Source: Isoetes taiwanensis
Lineage: Eukaryota > Streptophyta > Lycopodiopsida > Isoetales > Isoetaceae
Length of the DNA: 64,000 nucleotides
Reading direction: 5' to 3'
Assembly (NCBI GenBank): GCA_021234155.1
Contig: JAJEKV010000095.1
Location: forward strand, 3,899,503-3,963,502
Shown here: piece after piece, positions 24,471 to 36,133 of the stretch
How the letters are laid out: each line of letters begins with the position of its first letter
How positions within the stretch are numbered: the stretch's first letter is position 1
Notes under the pieces: generated by a model
The model's input: only the letters and a program-made list of their open reading frames with translations
Told to the model about the DNA's origin: nothing
Databases searched by the model: none
Translations under genes and position numbers: made by a program

Positions 24471-25007
24471 GCATCCTCAGTCTTCTCTCAAATTCGTTAC
24501 AAAGCGTCGAAATGGCATTACAATGCACTCTAGTCTCCAAGGATCGATGAGATAGTGCATTCGCAACTACATTAAACTTTCCTGGTTTGTATGATATCTC
24601 AAAGTCATATTCTTCTAGGAACTCCATCCAACGTCTCTGTCTTAAGTTGGGGAGTGGTTGCGTGAATATATATTGGAGGCTTTGATAATAAGTATCTAAT
24701 TGAAATTTTCTTCCCAACAAATAAAATGCCTCCATATGCATAGGGCCCTGACGATGGCTAAGAGCTCCTGATCATGTGCCGGGTAGCGCTATTCTGTGTC
24801 ATTCATCTTCTTCAAGCTGTATGCCACGATTCTGCGCTCTTGCATAAGTACTCCCCCTTTGGCTATCTTGCTTGCATCAGTTGCCAAAAGCTTAACCTTC
24901 TCAGTACCGCGACCATTGTCAAGGCTTCCTTGAGCTTGTCGAAAGAAGCTTGAACATTCTTGACCAAATGATCCACCCAATCCTTGCTGCCCACTTGGCA
25001 AAGTCAT
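24442..25007 (-). pseudogene. Gypsy RNase H domain
   Basis: The motifs TDASKIAKGGVLMQ and IVAYSLKKMN (25007-24789) and then WMEFLEEYDFEISYKPGKFN with VVANALSHRS (24741-24442) match the gypsy RNase H order. A stop falls between the two parts (NDTE then stop). The first catalytic Asp (TDAS) is kept. Confidence 0.85.
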
Positions 25008-25643
25008 TCACAAACTTCCTATAATACCCGGCAAGGCCGATGAAGCTTTTTACTTCAGCTACATTCTTTGGTGCTGGCCAACTGCTTATTGCTTCGATTT
25101 TCAACGGATCGGTTATTATACCTTTGGCTGATACAACATGGCCTAGGTATTCGACTTTCGTTGTAGCAAAATGGTACTTAGAAAGTTTATCGAACAAATG
25201 GTGCCGTCTTAGCTTCTCTAAGACTTTTCTTAAATGTGCTACATGCTCCTCCATTGACTTGCTATAGATCAGGATGTCATCGAAGAAGATGATGAGAAAC
25301 TCATCCAAAAACTCCCTGAAGATGTCGTTCATCAGTCTATGAACATTACTGGGGCATTTGATAGGGCGAAAGGCATGACTGTAAATTCATAGTGCCTATA
25401 CCGTGTTCTAAAGGTTGTCTTATGAATGTCTTCTTTCTTGATTCTTATCTGATGGTAACATGATCTCAAGTCTATCTTGGAAAAGACTTTTGCTCCTTGG
25501 AGCTGGTCCATCAAGTCATCTGCCCTAGGCAAAGAGCATTTGTTCTTTATCGTCTGCTTGTTCAACTGACAGTAGTCGATACACATTCTTAAACTTCCGT
25601 CCTTCTCCTTTACGAAGAGAATGGGTGCCGCGAAGGGTGACAT
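24919..25643 (-). pseudogene. Gypsy reverse transcriptase
   Basis: This is the RNA-directed DNA polymerase domain. 25643-25332 has [18 protein letters not shown] and [15 protein letters not shown]. 25332-24919 has the catalytic FFDDILIYSKSMEEHVAHLR (YVDD-type box with FFDD), YLGHVVSAKGI and SFIGLAGYYRKFV. The two parts are joined by one frame change near 25332. The domain order is typical of plant chromoviruses. Confidence 0.9.
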
Positions 25644-25676
25644 GCTTGCCCTAGTGAATCTGAGCGCTAGAAACTC

Positions 25677-26350
25677 TTACAATTGCTCCTTGAGCTCTGC
25701 TAGCTCTGGGGTGCTCATCCTATGAAGAGCCTTACTGATAGGCTTAGCACCTGGTGCTAGTGTAATCTCACATTCCACGTCTCTATAAGGCGGCAACTCA
25801 TGGATTTCATCCGAAAAAACATCATATAACTCTTTGATTAGCCTCGCAACTGGCTTAGGCAACTCTTTCAAGCTTGATTCCCCAAGCTGCTTCTGATTAG
25901 GCTCAATGGTCTCTAGTCTAAGAATGTACTCAACTTTATACATTTGTGCAACTGCTTCAAGGACATACACTGCATTACAGAAGGGACTTCCTTACCCTTG
26001 ACCGTGCAACGGTTGTCGTCGGGTGCCTTGATCAAAATCTCATTTTTCCAGTCGATCATTGCCTTAGCTGACTTCAAGAACTCCATGCTGACTATAAGAT
26101 CATATTTACCAATGTCCATGACCTCTGCCCCCATAGTTAACTTGGTCTCGCTTAGATCTATGTCAAAATTGACTCTCCTTCCTTTGATGTGGAAAATTGC
26201 CCCACTTGCCATACTAATTGGCCTTGTCTTTGATTTGTGGGTCTTGGACTTCAAGAAAGCTGCTAACCTGGGTGAAGCAAAATTGTGGGAGCTACCTGTG
26301 TCTATGAGAACTATATAGGGCTTATCATCTAAGATGCCCTCTGCAGAAAT
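25677..26350 (-). pseudogene. Gypsy aspartic protease and linker to RT
   Basis: Near 26310 the minus strand reads VLIDTGSSHNFASPR, with the retropepsin DTG active site. The frame 26254-25913 continues with MEFLKSAKAMIDWKNEILI. A further frame at 25970-25677 reads DEIHELPPYRDVECEITLAPGAKP, the usual linker to RT. Frame changes between the parts show that it is not functional. Confidence 0.8.
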
Positions 26351-26499
26351 GACTGTGGGCTGACTTTGGACGTCATCTGACTCAATGGCTGCACAAATTC
26401 TATACTCATCTTCTATATAGTCTTGTGCTTCTTGCTGATCATCATCGTCGTCGTCCAGTTCTGTTGGCGACTCCCAATCTATAAGCTACGCCAGGACTG

Positions 26500-27186
26500 C
26501 TTTCATAAGAAAGGGGGAATCATGCGTACAGTGTCCCGACTAGAAGCATTTGAAATATAACTTCTCTTCTCAATGCACTCTTCCCTCTTTTCCTCGGGAA
26601 TACGTACTACCCAGAAAATATTTCACTTACTTCCCCGCTGGGCTCTCCTGATGCTTCCGATCACTATATGAGCCTTTCCTATCCATCTTCCCTTGAGACT
26701 GCTGCCCTGTTGGTGTGGTCGATGTCTGCTCGGGTGGATAAGAGCCTGTTGCTTTCCCCTTGTAGAATGATTGTTTTTGCCTTGGGGTCGGCGGTGCTTC
26801 CTCTAAGCTCAGTGCTTTGTCCTTGGCCTTCCGAACTGTCTTCGGGTTGATGGCCTGGACCAATCTCTTGATGTTATTGTTCAACCCCTCAATATAGCCG
26901 TCCAAGGCCTGCCTCTCCATGATCCTTGGAACATTTAGCCTTAGCCTCATAAATTCCTCTGTGTATTTGGCCACTCATAGGTTTTCTTGATCCAGCCTGT
27001 AGAACTGTTGAGTCTATCTGTTTGTATAAGACCTTGGGACATAATGTTTGCGGAAAGCCTTACTGAAGGTTTTGAATCTGCAATTATTTCTTTTTATCTT
27101 GTTCGACTTAACATATCCTTTCCGCCAAATACGTGTTGGGCCAATCAGATTTACCATTGCCACTTTTCCTATGTCTTTATCTTTCA
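26500..27186 (-). pseudogene. Gypsy gag, N-terminally truncated
   Basis: On the minus strand the sequence reads VAMVNLIGPTRIWRKGYV, then FRKHYVPRSYTN, then (26974-26627) YTEEFMRLRLNVPRIMERQALDGYIEGL, the plant gypsy gag core. A CCHC-like knuckle (CFKCF..GHCTHD) is recognisable near 26540. The N terminus is cut at about 27186, where an open frame runs on into the adjoining duplicated segment without belonging to it. Confidence 0.8.
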
Positions 27187-30100
27187 TCCCCTTAAAAAAG
27201 GGTCTGGGACCACAAGCGCCTGAGCAATCCGAGCAGGCCATCATGTCAGCTTCCCTAGTTCTTAGAGAAAGGGGCTTCTTGGTTCTTGCCTCCAAAAGCT
27301 TAGGATTTCGGAAACATGGGCTTAGGGTTTTGCATGGGCTTATGGCCAGTTTCGTGGCATGGTAAATGAGGCCATAATTTACATCCATCAGTGCGGATGT
27401 CAGGTAGGGAGTTGTCAATGTTATAAATTCTGAGAGCTTCGATCCCTAATTAGTAGCCAATAAATATCTAGTACGTCTGTTGTTCACTGCCCTAATTGCG
27501 AGCAGACTGCATAGGACTGGTCGAATTTGCACAAGGATTTTTTTTTTCTTTGAAGGACAAAATCCAAAAATTTTATTAATCAGATAAAATGTACAAAATT
27601 TACATGTCTCATCTAACTGTGTAAGCACAAAAAGATGCCACAGGAGCATGAGTCTGGAGCACAATGTACTTACTCTAGAATAGGAGACTAATGATAAGAA
27701 CCAATTTAAAGATACTGAATCCAGATATGTTCCGTCATTTCTGACTCAAGGAAGGAACACTGTAAGCTGTCAGTATTTTTTTCTGGGCCACCGTAATAAC
27801 ACCACGTGCAGATGAATAAATGCCCTGAAAGATGTGGTGTCTGCAACGCTCCCATATTGACCATGGGAGCCAACTAGAACAAAAAAGGAACGCCCTCTGT
27901 TTAGCCGGGGGGCATGCATTGGGATAGGACGAGGATGCATTGGCAGTCCAATGCACTGTTAAACAAGCCTTGTAGCCAAGACCACGTCGGCTGAACCTCT
28001 GGACAATCGAAGAGACATTGCTCAAGAGTCTCAACGTCTGAAAGGTAGAACAGGCATATTGCAGATATGCGAGGATTATAGCAATGTCGAAAGGCATTAA
28101 CACACAGGCACCTGTGGATAACTTGCCACCATAGTAAAGAGACTTTAGGATGGAGCAACTCATCCCAAAGCCATCGCCATGTACGACGCAAAGTGTGCTA
28201 TGGAATCTGTAGATGTCACCCATCTGGCAACTGGAGGGGCTGTGGTGCTAAAAGAAGGCGATATACTGATTTGACAAAGTTCTTGTCTTTGTGAATATTT
28301 TCATGACAGTCCCAAGGAACCCTTTCGGTAACACCAACTTGCACCATAAGAGGCAAATTTTCTGCGACCTTCTCCCATACAGATATATCCCAATGAGCAG
28401 GAACTTTGCCTGAAACTTAGGCCAAGACAGTAGGCAACCCGCTTCATACCATGCTTGAATAGAGACAACACCTGCAAGAACCCATCGTCTCTGTGTAAGG
28501 GAATGAACTGATCTGCCAGTGGATTTGCACAAGGATGATTGTACCGACCCAGAATAGGTCGGATTTGCAGGTCAGATTTGAGCTGTCGGTAAGCTATACT
28601 GAATGGAGATATGCAAGATTGCTTTGAATTACACGCATGTTTCAATGGATGCTTGGGCTTCAAAAGATGCCGCTCGAAACATACCGTCAAAATAGATGCA
28701 AAAATGAAGTGAAATTTCCCAAAACTTCTACCGGATATGCTCGTTTCAGCTACTTCTGGACTTGCGGCCGGATCAATCTATCCAAAATCTATTAAGCTTG
28801 ATTTGTCAATCTGTTTGGCCTCTAGTTCTAAGCCCAGTAACCACCATTTTCTTTTGTCATCCCATAACCATAGCCGTCCACAGTCCCACTATCTGCTATA
28901 GCCGCCCTCAGGGTTCTGTGAAAAAAAATATAATTTATTGATGTGGTGCGTTATGGAGATGTATGAATGCATAAAAAAAAACATCTACGCGCAATACTTC
29001 ATCAAAATTAGTCTCCCAAAAAATAGTACCACTTTAAACGTATAAATGCAGAGGAAAGATCATCAATTATGAGCAAGTTGAACAGGAGGGCTTACGATAT
29101 GAATACCCTGGTTCCAATGATTCTATTGGTAATTGTGATACTGGTAGATGGAATCACAACTCGTGGGATTCCAGATGTAAGTGCATGGCAAAACTGCACA
29201 ACTACATGCTTATTGCGCGTGCTTCATCGTTTTTAGGACTTGGTTCAATCTAAAAATGCCTCAATCCATTTTTCTTCACCCTTATCTGTTTTTATGAGCA
29301 TCCCAACGTAATTCACCTCGAAGTGGAGTGAAACAAAATGGTTGAGCATTAGAGGAGAAATATTAAAAAAATGTTTCAAATCCGTTTAAATGGCAGGCAC
29401 AGTCATTCTGACTACACAATTCTATTGTGTCAGTGAGCTGTGATACTATTAGTCGGAATCCCACCACTAAAACCCCCACATTCATAGTAGGAATATCTTA
29501 AACCGAAATAGGAGGGGTAAAACACTATTGAACATAATAAGCTCACCTTTAGGGCCTATTTCAAAACTCATCTATTATTATGAAACCCATATGGTATACT
29601 ACTCGTTTCATATTCAATTCAATTTCACATAAAATTTTATGATGCTTTCCTTTTCCTCATTTATGTGAAGGCAATTGACATGTTTCTTCTATTTCACATG
29701 AGACAAAATTATTATAAAGTTTTCGTTTTTCAAGAAAATGATGAACATTTCGTCAAGGCAAGCAATCCTAAAGCAGCAACCTAGCGCAAAGAGGGCCACA
29801 TTTAATATGAAACGTGAAAAGTCATTTAATGCCAACAAGTTGACTTAACACAAGTTGTAAAATATGACAACCACAAGGAAGGCCAGCCCTTTATAGTTGA
29901 TATACAAGGGTAAAAGGTTGCATGACAAGAAAGGCAAGCTCTTCACATTTGTCATACAAGGGCAAAAGGAAATTACACGAGGGGGTTAAGATTTTGGTTT
30001 CACAACAAATTGACCTTAGTGAATTAGTCTTCTATTGGAGTAATTAGATAGTGCTTTAGGCTCATGTTCTGGGAGCATTTTCTTATGCTTACATAAATAA

Positions 30101-30196
30101 ATAAGATATGCACATTTTGTGATTCGCAAGTTTGATTAATAAACTTTTTTTCGTCCTTTAATTTTTTCTCCCTTTTTTTCGTTCTTTTGGCATGTT
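27184..30196. repeat. Duplicated segment, copy A
   Basis: Nearly 3 kb is repeated in direct orientation at 43871-46797 at high identity, with small indels. It starts at ccccttaaaaaaggg and ends in a ttaataaacttttttt(c)-rich stretch. It includes a LINE insertion shared by both copies and non-coding flanks (27190-27525 and 28537-30190). Copy A is joined at its left to the truncated gypsy gag. Apart from the LINE I recognise no gene in it. The frames at 27418-27186 and 29070-29230 recur in copy B but show no domain. Confidence 0.9.
27540..28522 (-). mobile_element. L1-type LINE 3' fragment (copy A)
   Basis: This is a 5'-truncated non-LTR retrotransposon. The poly-A tail lies at 27540-27550 (as T's). 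The target duplication ATTTGCACAAGGAT is at 27526-27539 and 28523-28536. The minus frame 28191-27901 reads PKVSLLWWQVIHRCLCVNAF and AICLFYLSDVETLEQCLFDC, the zinc-binding tail of LINE reverse transcriptase (zf-RVT). Frame shifts and stops are present. Confidence 0.85.
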
Positions 30197-30618
30197 TTTT
30201 GGCAGCCAACTCAGAATTATGCTCTAGTAAGTGCCTCACTACTAGATCTAGCTTCTCTAAGTGACTAGGGTTCTACGTACCTAAGTTCGGAGATTTGTTC
30301 TTCTTTGCGAGTTCCTTCAGAATCTGCTCCTTATGATCTTCTGCTGTAAAATGAACCTCAGAAAATGAATCTAACATGGACAAGTTAATTGATATTAAAA
30401 CATGGACATGGACTTATTGACAGGCCTTCATATATTTCATGCATACAGCAGAGATGTCTTTATACAACTTTATGTGCAGCTCAAGAATCATTTTCCATGT
30501 GAGGTGAGCTCAGGTCACTGTCTTGCTTCACCTCTTCTATTATGTCAAGCTGCAAATGTGCCATTACAAAATTTCTATTATGTTGAATATAAAAAAAAAA
30601 CCACAAATCAATGAATGA

Positions 30619-30635
30619 TGAATTAGTCTTGAATT
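30619..30635. repeat. LINE target-site duplication, left
   Basis: TGAATTAGTCTTGAATT is repeated exactly at 31828-31844, bracketing the LINE insertion. Confidence 0.85.
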
Positions 30636-31827
30636 TTTTTTTTTTTTTTTGAAGGACGGCAAACTCTTATTCAATATTCCAGAAGAAGTACACACATATA
30701 TGCAGAGACAGGAATAAAATCTCAGCAGACAAAGATAATCCACTGAGTGCAGCCACCTGTCTATGCATAAGATAAGATACCCAAATATTCCTCAAAATCA
30801 AACGTTTTTTTCTCAGGAGCAAGCTGAGAACATAGGTATGCCTTCAACAATCTGTCTTGCACCTCTAATTGGTCAACACTAATTGATAAGCCTTTGAAGA
30901 TACACGACTACCTTCTTTTCCAACCAGACCACAACAACCAGTCTGATGCTAAGTGGAAAGCCTGTTGCTGCTACCTGTTCCAAGTGGAAGGATAAATGGC
31001 GAAAAGCACCTACTGGCTAGTCAAGGCTACATGGAAGAGAGATAGTAACCATGGCCAAGCTGGCTAAACTTGGACACATAGAAAGAAGCAGTGCTTAAGA
31101 CTCTCAACTTGCTGCTTAAACAGTGGGCAGAATTCTGAAATGCGCGGATAAAACTTATGAACCAGCACATTAACCCGCAAACATCTGTGAAGGAGTTGCC
31201 ACCATAAGGTAGAAACTTTGGGATACAACAATTTATTCCAGACCCAGGACCATATACGCTTCCACTGAGGAGGGGGAATGCGGAGCTACCAACCAGCCCG
31301 AGGGGGAACAATGTCAACATGAACCATCTTGTGATATAACGAATGCACAAGACGTTGCATTAACAATTTGGGGCCCAATCCAAATAGGCACATCAACTGA
31401 TTGTGAAGGAGCGTCTGGCAGGATGTCAGCCAGCTTTTGCCAAGAGCCGCTGTCTCATCGAGATAGCATAAACTTAGTCTGAAAAGCATCCCAAGTTAAC
31501 AAGTGTCCAGCCTCATACCAAGCACCAATTGTGAGAATACTAACAAGCCTCCAATGCCGTTGAGTCTATGGATGTACAATAGCATACAGAGGCATGTGAT
31601 TATCCAAAGGACCCTGTGGACACACACTTGGATTAATCTTAAATAGCACACGAACTGTCTCCCAAGAATCAAGTAGTTCCTTCAAGAAGGGGGAAGCATT
31701 CGGATATGGATGAAGCTGATAAAAGAGACACCAAGGAAGAACTGCCCTAAGTGCCGGTTTCCCAAAAGGAATACACTGCCAAGTGCTTGCGCAACCAATC
31801 TCATTCCAGGCGAATGTACCATACTCG
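30636..31827 (-). mobile_element. 5'-truncated LINE with 17-bp target duplication
   Basis: The element begins on the minus-strand 3' side with a poly-A tail (T run 30636-30650, then gaaggacgg, the same 3' end wording as the other LINE copies). The minus strand near 31240-31090 reads KVSTLWWQLLHRCLRVNV and then CPLFKQQVESLKHCFFLC, again the zf-RVT tail. It is diverged from the copies at 27.5, 44.2 and 53.1 kb. Stops and shifts make it inactive. The perfect 17-bp flanking duplication fixes its limits. Confidence 0.85.
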
Positions 31828-31844
31828 TGAATTAGTCTTGAATT

Positions 31845-33270
31845 GAGTTTATTAAATATAAAAAACCATAATTCTGATCAAACAGCACTTGGATATCATC
31901 TTCCTGCCAAAAACATTTCACCAGAGCAATCAGAACCAAAGTTTTGCAACAACTACGCGGTGCCTCCTCTCCCTCCTCTTGTTATTCTCTCTTTCGCGCT
32001 CAGTTGGATTCCTCCACACTTCCTTTTCCTGTAGGCCTTTTAACCTTCCAAGGTCCTGACGTAGATTTGATGCACCCTCTCACTGTGTATTTTTTGCTGC
32101 TGCTACTCTCCATCTCCTCCAACCTTTTTTTTAATATTAAACTTTTTTAACATCACTATCTCATAGATATGCAACAATTCAATCCAGTGCTCAAATTAGT
32201 TCAAATTCCATGTTCTTCTTCCAAGTAAATTCTGGTAAAATAAGCTCTTCAATCTTATACGAATGAGCTGAGCAATACAAACTATTTATGAAATTTACAC
32301 ATGTTCCCTAAACTCGAAATCTAACAGAAATTTAGCATTTACACTTCTGCTCTGAAAATTCAACAGCAATGCACAGAAAATTCAACTGTAATATATTCCA
32401 AAACAGGCTTAGACACGCTGCAAAAGAAGCTGGGATCTGAAGTCCGGGCAATACTGCAATTTTTGGAGGGTGAAAGATTAAATAAAGGAAGAACATGATG
32501 GATTCGATTTGGGTCTTGGAAGTATGCGCTTTGTGCAAGGCTAAATTTCCCTTCATTTTTCTCGCCTTGTTCAGGTTGGCGTGTTAAGGGATGACGCAAT
32601 TCGAGCCCAACACGAGTGGAGGCCATGATCGGAATCATGAATTAACGCCTTTTGCCTGCTGCGAAAAAGAGACAGAATCGTTAGAAATGTGGCTCTGTTA
32701 CATTAAGGCATGCAACCAGAGTATTTGATCTCTCCTCGTCTACCTTATTGCGATCCAGCTGTTATTTGAGGGGAACAATTGGTCCAAGAGCAACATAATC
32801 TCCAACATTTGTACAATCCTGATCTTCCTCATTAGATTCATAAGAACCTCTATTTTGCTGCAAATGATCAGATCTGGAAGATCTAAAAGAGTCTGCTAGA
32901 TGCAACCCTTTGTCTTCTGGATTGAATGAAGAAGGTATGAGGTTTTCAGAGCTATTTCACTGGGCCAAAACCGACACTGCTTCCTATTCACAACACCCCT
33001 GTTTCTAGCAACAAATATGCATCAAAAACACCGGATGTTCATCTTCGTGAGGAGAAACCTGCATAATAAGAATAGGAATACAAAGACTAAATAAAATCTA
33101 AGCCTTGCAAATCAAGCTTTTTTGCTTATGGGCTATGTTAAAAACTTGAATCTGTGTCTAATCTCTGATAAAATGAAGCAGAAAATCAGGATGATTTTCA
33201 AATTATTGTATGTATGAAGTATAATCAAAATGAATAGCAGCTTCTAAATCAGAAAAAAACCAATTTTTTT
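31845..33270. other. Intergenic region before the neprosin relic
   Basis: No gene was recognised. The minus-strand frame 32638-32360 (92 codons) has no motif that I know. Stretches at 32650-33230 are AT-rich. Confidence 0.4.
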
Positions 33271-33277
33271 CAAGGGC

Positions 33278-33598
33278 AGGAGGGGTGTTGTCCAGGACCG
33301 CCGTAGAAAAAATACTAGCCTCATCTGGATTAACGGATTTCATGATATTGTAGCAATTTGGGTATGAAGCTAGTTGTCGGAATCGACGAATCCTCTAAAT
33401 TTCTGAAATAGCTTGCTTCGTCAAATCCCTGGGGCGGAAAATGGCCACTGCCCATCTGCGTAGAAGTATCAATTTCCCCTCCAAATTCGATCATCGAAGC
33501 ATGATCTGCCAGATGCGAAAATAATTCTGCCTGCCAATACCCCACTAAATATTTATCGCCCACTCTCATCCACCAATTCGATGTCCTTGGATCCTGTA
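33278..33598 (-). pseudogene. Neprosin (DUF239) C-terminal fragment
   Basis: Neprosins are secreted plant peptidase-type proteins. Behind a plausible splice acceptor at about 33599, the frame reads DPRTSNWWMRVGDKYLVGYW, then MIEFGGEIDTSTQMGSGHFP and EASYFRNLE, all typical of the C-terminal domain. The expected ends NCYNIMKSVNPDEASI and FYGGPGQHPSCP (stop near 33278) are also present, but in other frames. One frame change falls near 33345 and another at the T run near 33312, and in-frame stops lie between. No N-terminal exons were found upstream, so this is a truncated, broken copy. Confidence 0.8.
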
Positions 33599-33619
33599 AA
33601 TCGAAACAACCCATCATAT

Positions 33620-35385
33620 CTCAGCAACCAAATCGATGGCTCTTTTCGATTTCCCACTTAAAATCAAAGTCAAGTTCAGATTTTGAAGCAATTTGTGGTT
33701 TTTTATGGCCCGATTTGTTGCAACGACGAGGGCTTTTAGTGCATAAAGCCCCTCTTAAATACTGCACATCACATATGAGTATGGAAAGAATTAAGACTCT
33801 TGAAAATCTTTATCAATTGAACACTTGAGTTGAGATTATTCATAAGTTACAAAAATAAAGCAGGCAAATGACGTATAGGAAGAAGCAGCAAATAACTGGC
33901 AGGAACTCCTACAAGAGCAAGAACGGTGTCCTAATCCCAAGAATGAGCCATGGAAATCTTTCGTTTCTTGCCCATTTGCTTTTGATAGCCGTAGACGTCG
34001 CACCCTTTCGTCCCTTTCGTTTGGGGACCCACCGACAACATCCCATATGGCACAATCTAAGCCATCGATTAATGCGGAGGGACAAATGGACAAATCTGGG
34101 ACGTTGGGTGGGGCAGAGGGACATTGGGACGATCTCGGCCGTCGATCGTGCGGACAGACCGACGCCATGATTTTATAATATAGGATCATTCTAAAGCAGC
34201 ATGCTGTAGAGGCAAGAATCATGTTTCTTAGAGGAGACTTCGGCACGAAACCGTGGTCTTGACTTTGAGAACCTGAGTCAAAAAGGCTTTTTGGACCTGT
34301 TCCAATCATCCCAAGTGGCAAGGGATATTACCAAACCCCATATTTCATATAAAGAACTAATTCCACCAAAAGTTTGAACAAGCATGCCTGATAGGACCAA
34401 TCATAAAACTCTGTTTTGTGGCAATTGTTCTACATGGTATAGAGTGCCTTCCAACTTGCCACTACTTGTCTTTGGATACTTTTGCCCTACTATAAGATAT
34501 TTGTATGTTTGTGCTGTCTAGAAGATAATCTAAGGAGTATCTTGGCCTTCACTAAGTTGACCCTCATTCTAGTGTCCTGATAGAAAGCGCCCAGTGCTTC
34601 CAAATGTTGTTGTATACTAGCTGGAGTATGAGCTAGAAGGTCCACATCCTATAAGTCCTTAAGCAAACAAGATCATGATGGAACTATAGGGCAAATAAGC
34701 AAGCCCTTGGAGAAAATTCCCAATGCGGCGAACTGTTAATCTCCTAGGATCAAATTTGGCTAATCTGAAAGCACAATTTCTCACGTAATCGCAACCATAA
34801 ACCAGTCATGTGCCATTTGTAAAAAAGGGGAACAGAGGCTGAGACTTACCAAAAACTATAGAGCCCTTCTAGATCAAGCTTTCCAGATTTGAACGATTCT
34901 GGACGTTTCTAGTTCTGAATGACCACAAAGGATAACAGAAAAGAAAAGGGGGCAAATCCGGATAGCTTCAACTTAAGAGCGCAGATCCGATAAGATGATT
35001 CCGGCAGACATAGAGTAAACTAACATCTTCAAAAGGGCAATCTCTCAGTGTGTCTGCATCTTGTTATTCCTTTCTTTTTGGGTTTGTCCAAAGACTGCAA
35101 CACAACTGGCAAGATGGTATTTTGGCATATGTAAATGGATTATCTTAAAAGGATAAAGTTGGATGTTTAGCATGCGGCATTTCATTAGGATCAATGCCCT
35201 TTTCTTTTGCATCTATGGATGTTGAATAGTAATTGCATGGTAGATGAACAAGAAATGAGGCAAAAAGTAGTAGGAAGAGGGTGAAGTAGCTAAGAAGGGC
35301 ATGAAGTAGTTGTGGATTTCAAGTTGCAAACTATGCCAAAGATGTGGCTGGAGCTAAGTGGTGAAAGGAAGCTCTGATGGACTGG
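33620..35385. other. Intergenic region
   Basis: No conserved gene was seen. 33940-34170 is somewhat GC-rich and open on both strands (34321-33836 minus, 33868-34170 plus) but without motifs. Confidence 0.4.
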
Positions 35386-35387
35386 TT

Positions 35388-35595
35388 TTGAAAATCATAG
35401 AAACATCAATCTTTAATTTTGGAAATCATAGAAACATCAATCTTTAATTTTGGCTTTGCATGTTGGTATGAGGCTATTGATTTCTCTTGAGGAACCCTTT
35501 GCTAATTCTCATGTCTTTAATTTTGGCTTTGCATGTTGGTATCAGGCAGTTGATTTTTTCTTGAGAAACCCTTTGCTAATTCTCGTGGTCTGGTA
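35388..35595. repeat. Short nested tandem repeats
   Basis: The unit gaaatcatagaaacatcaatc plus tttaattttgg occurs twice in a row near 35395-35450. A longer unit of about 105 bp containing ggctttgcatgttggtat and ccctttgctaattctc occurs twice at about 35440-35590. Confidence 0.75.
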
Positions 35596-35803
35596 TCATT
35601 ACTTTATCTTGAAATTTTGAATGGGCTTTGTCTTATTCCTTGGCCCATGCTGTGGATTGAAACTCCATAAAGAATTGAGCAAAGTAAAATTATTTCTGTC
35701 ACGGGTGATTCTTAGAGCTAGATTATTTACTGTTGCCCTCTAAGCTATTGCCAAATTTGACGTACTAAAAAAAATTTAAAGAAATAATTATTATTCTTTC
35801 TAC

Positions 35804-35807
35804 CTTA
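35804..35807. repeat. Possible target-site duplication CTTA (left)
   Basis: CTTA precedes the left inverted repeat and also follows the right one at 42458-42461. A 3-bp TTA reading is equally possible. Such a short match could be chance. Confidence 0.4.
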
Positions 35808-36133
35808 GGGTGCAAAATCGGTACTGGGTAGCAGAAATCACCGTCCGGACGCCGCTTACAAGTGCTTAAAATCGGCGTGTTTTAAACACGACGTGCGTGA
35901 TTGATCAATTGACATGTAGGGTGCGCGCCCGTCAAAATGACAGGCTGAGAGAATCATGAGCTTGTTTGGTGCCGGAAACATGAATGCCTGTAGCCCACCA
36001 TATTCGTGGATGGCGGGCTAACCCATCTTGAATTCAAGCAAAATGGAGGGACTAATTGTTTCCAAGAATTGCCTGAACTGAAATTCAACAATTTGCCCTC
36101 ACCAATTTTGCAATACACAGGAATTCGGGATAG

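Larger units (their letters stand above)
22678..27186 (-). mobile_element. Ty3/gypsy retrotransposon, 5'-truncated, integrase core deleted
   Basis: In minus-strand order it contains partial gag, protease, reverse transcriptase, RNase H, the integrase C terminus with a chromodomain-like tail, a polypurine tract and one LTR. The 5' LTR, primer site and N-terminal gag are missing. The sequence stops at about 27186 where the duplicated segment begins. Between RNase H and the integrase tail there is no HHCC finger or DDE core. Several frame breaks show it is dead. Confidence 0.9.

Noticed and set aside
27014-27418. 134-codon minus frame as a single gene
   Set aside because: It fuses truncated gypsy gag (below 27186) with non-coding sequence of the duplicated segment. 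The part above 27186 recurs in copy B without gag.
33836-34321. 161-codon minus frame near the neprosin relic
   Set aside because: No motif, composition not protein-like, overlapped by an equally long plus frame, and not continuous with neprosin sequence.
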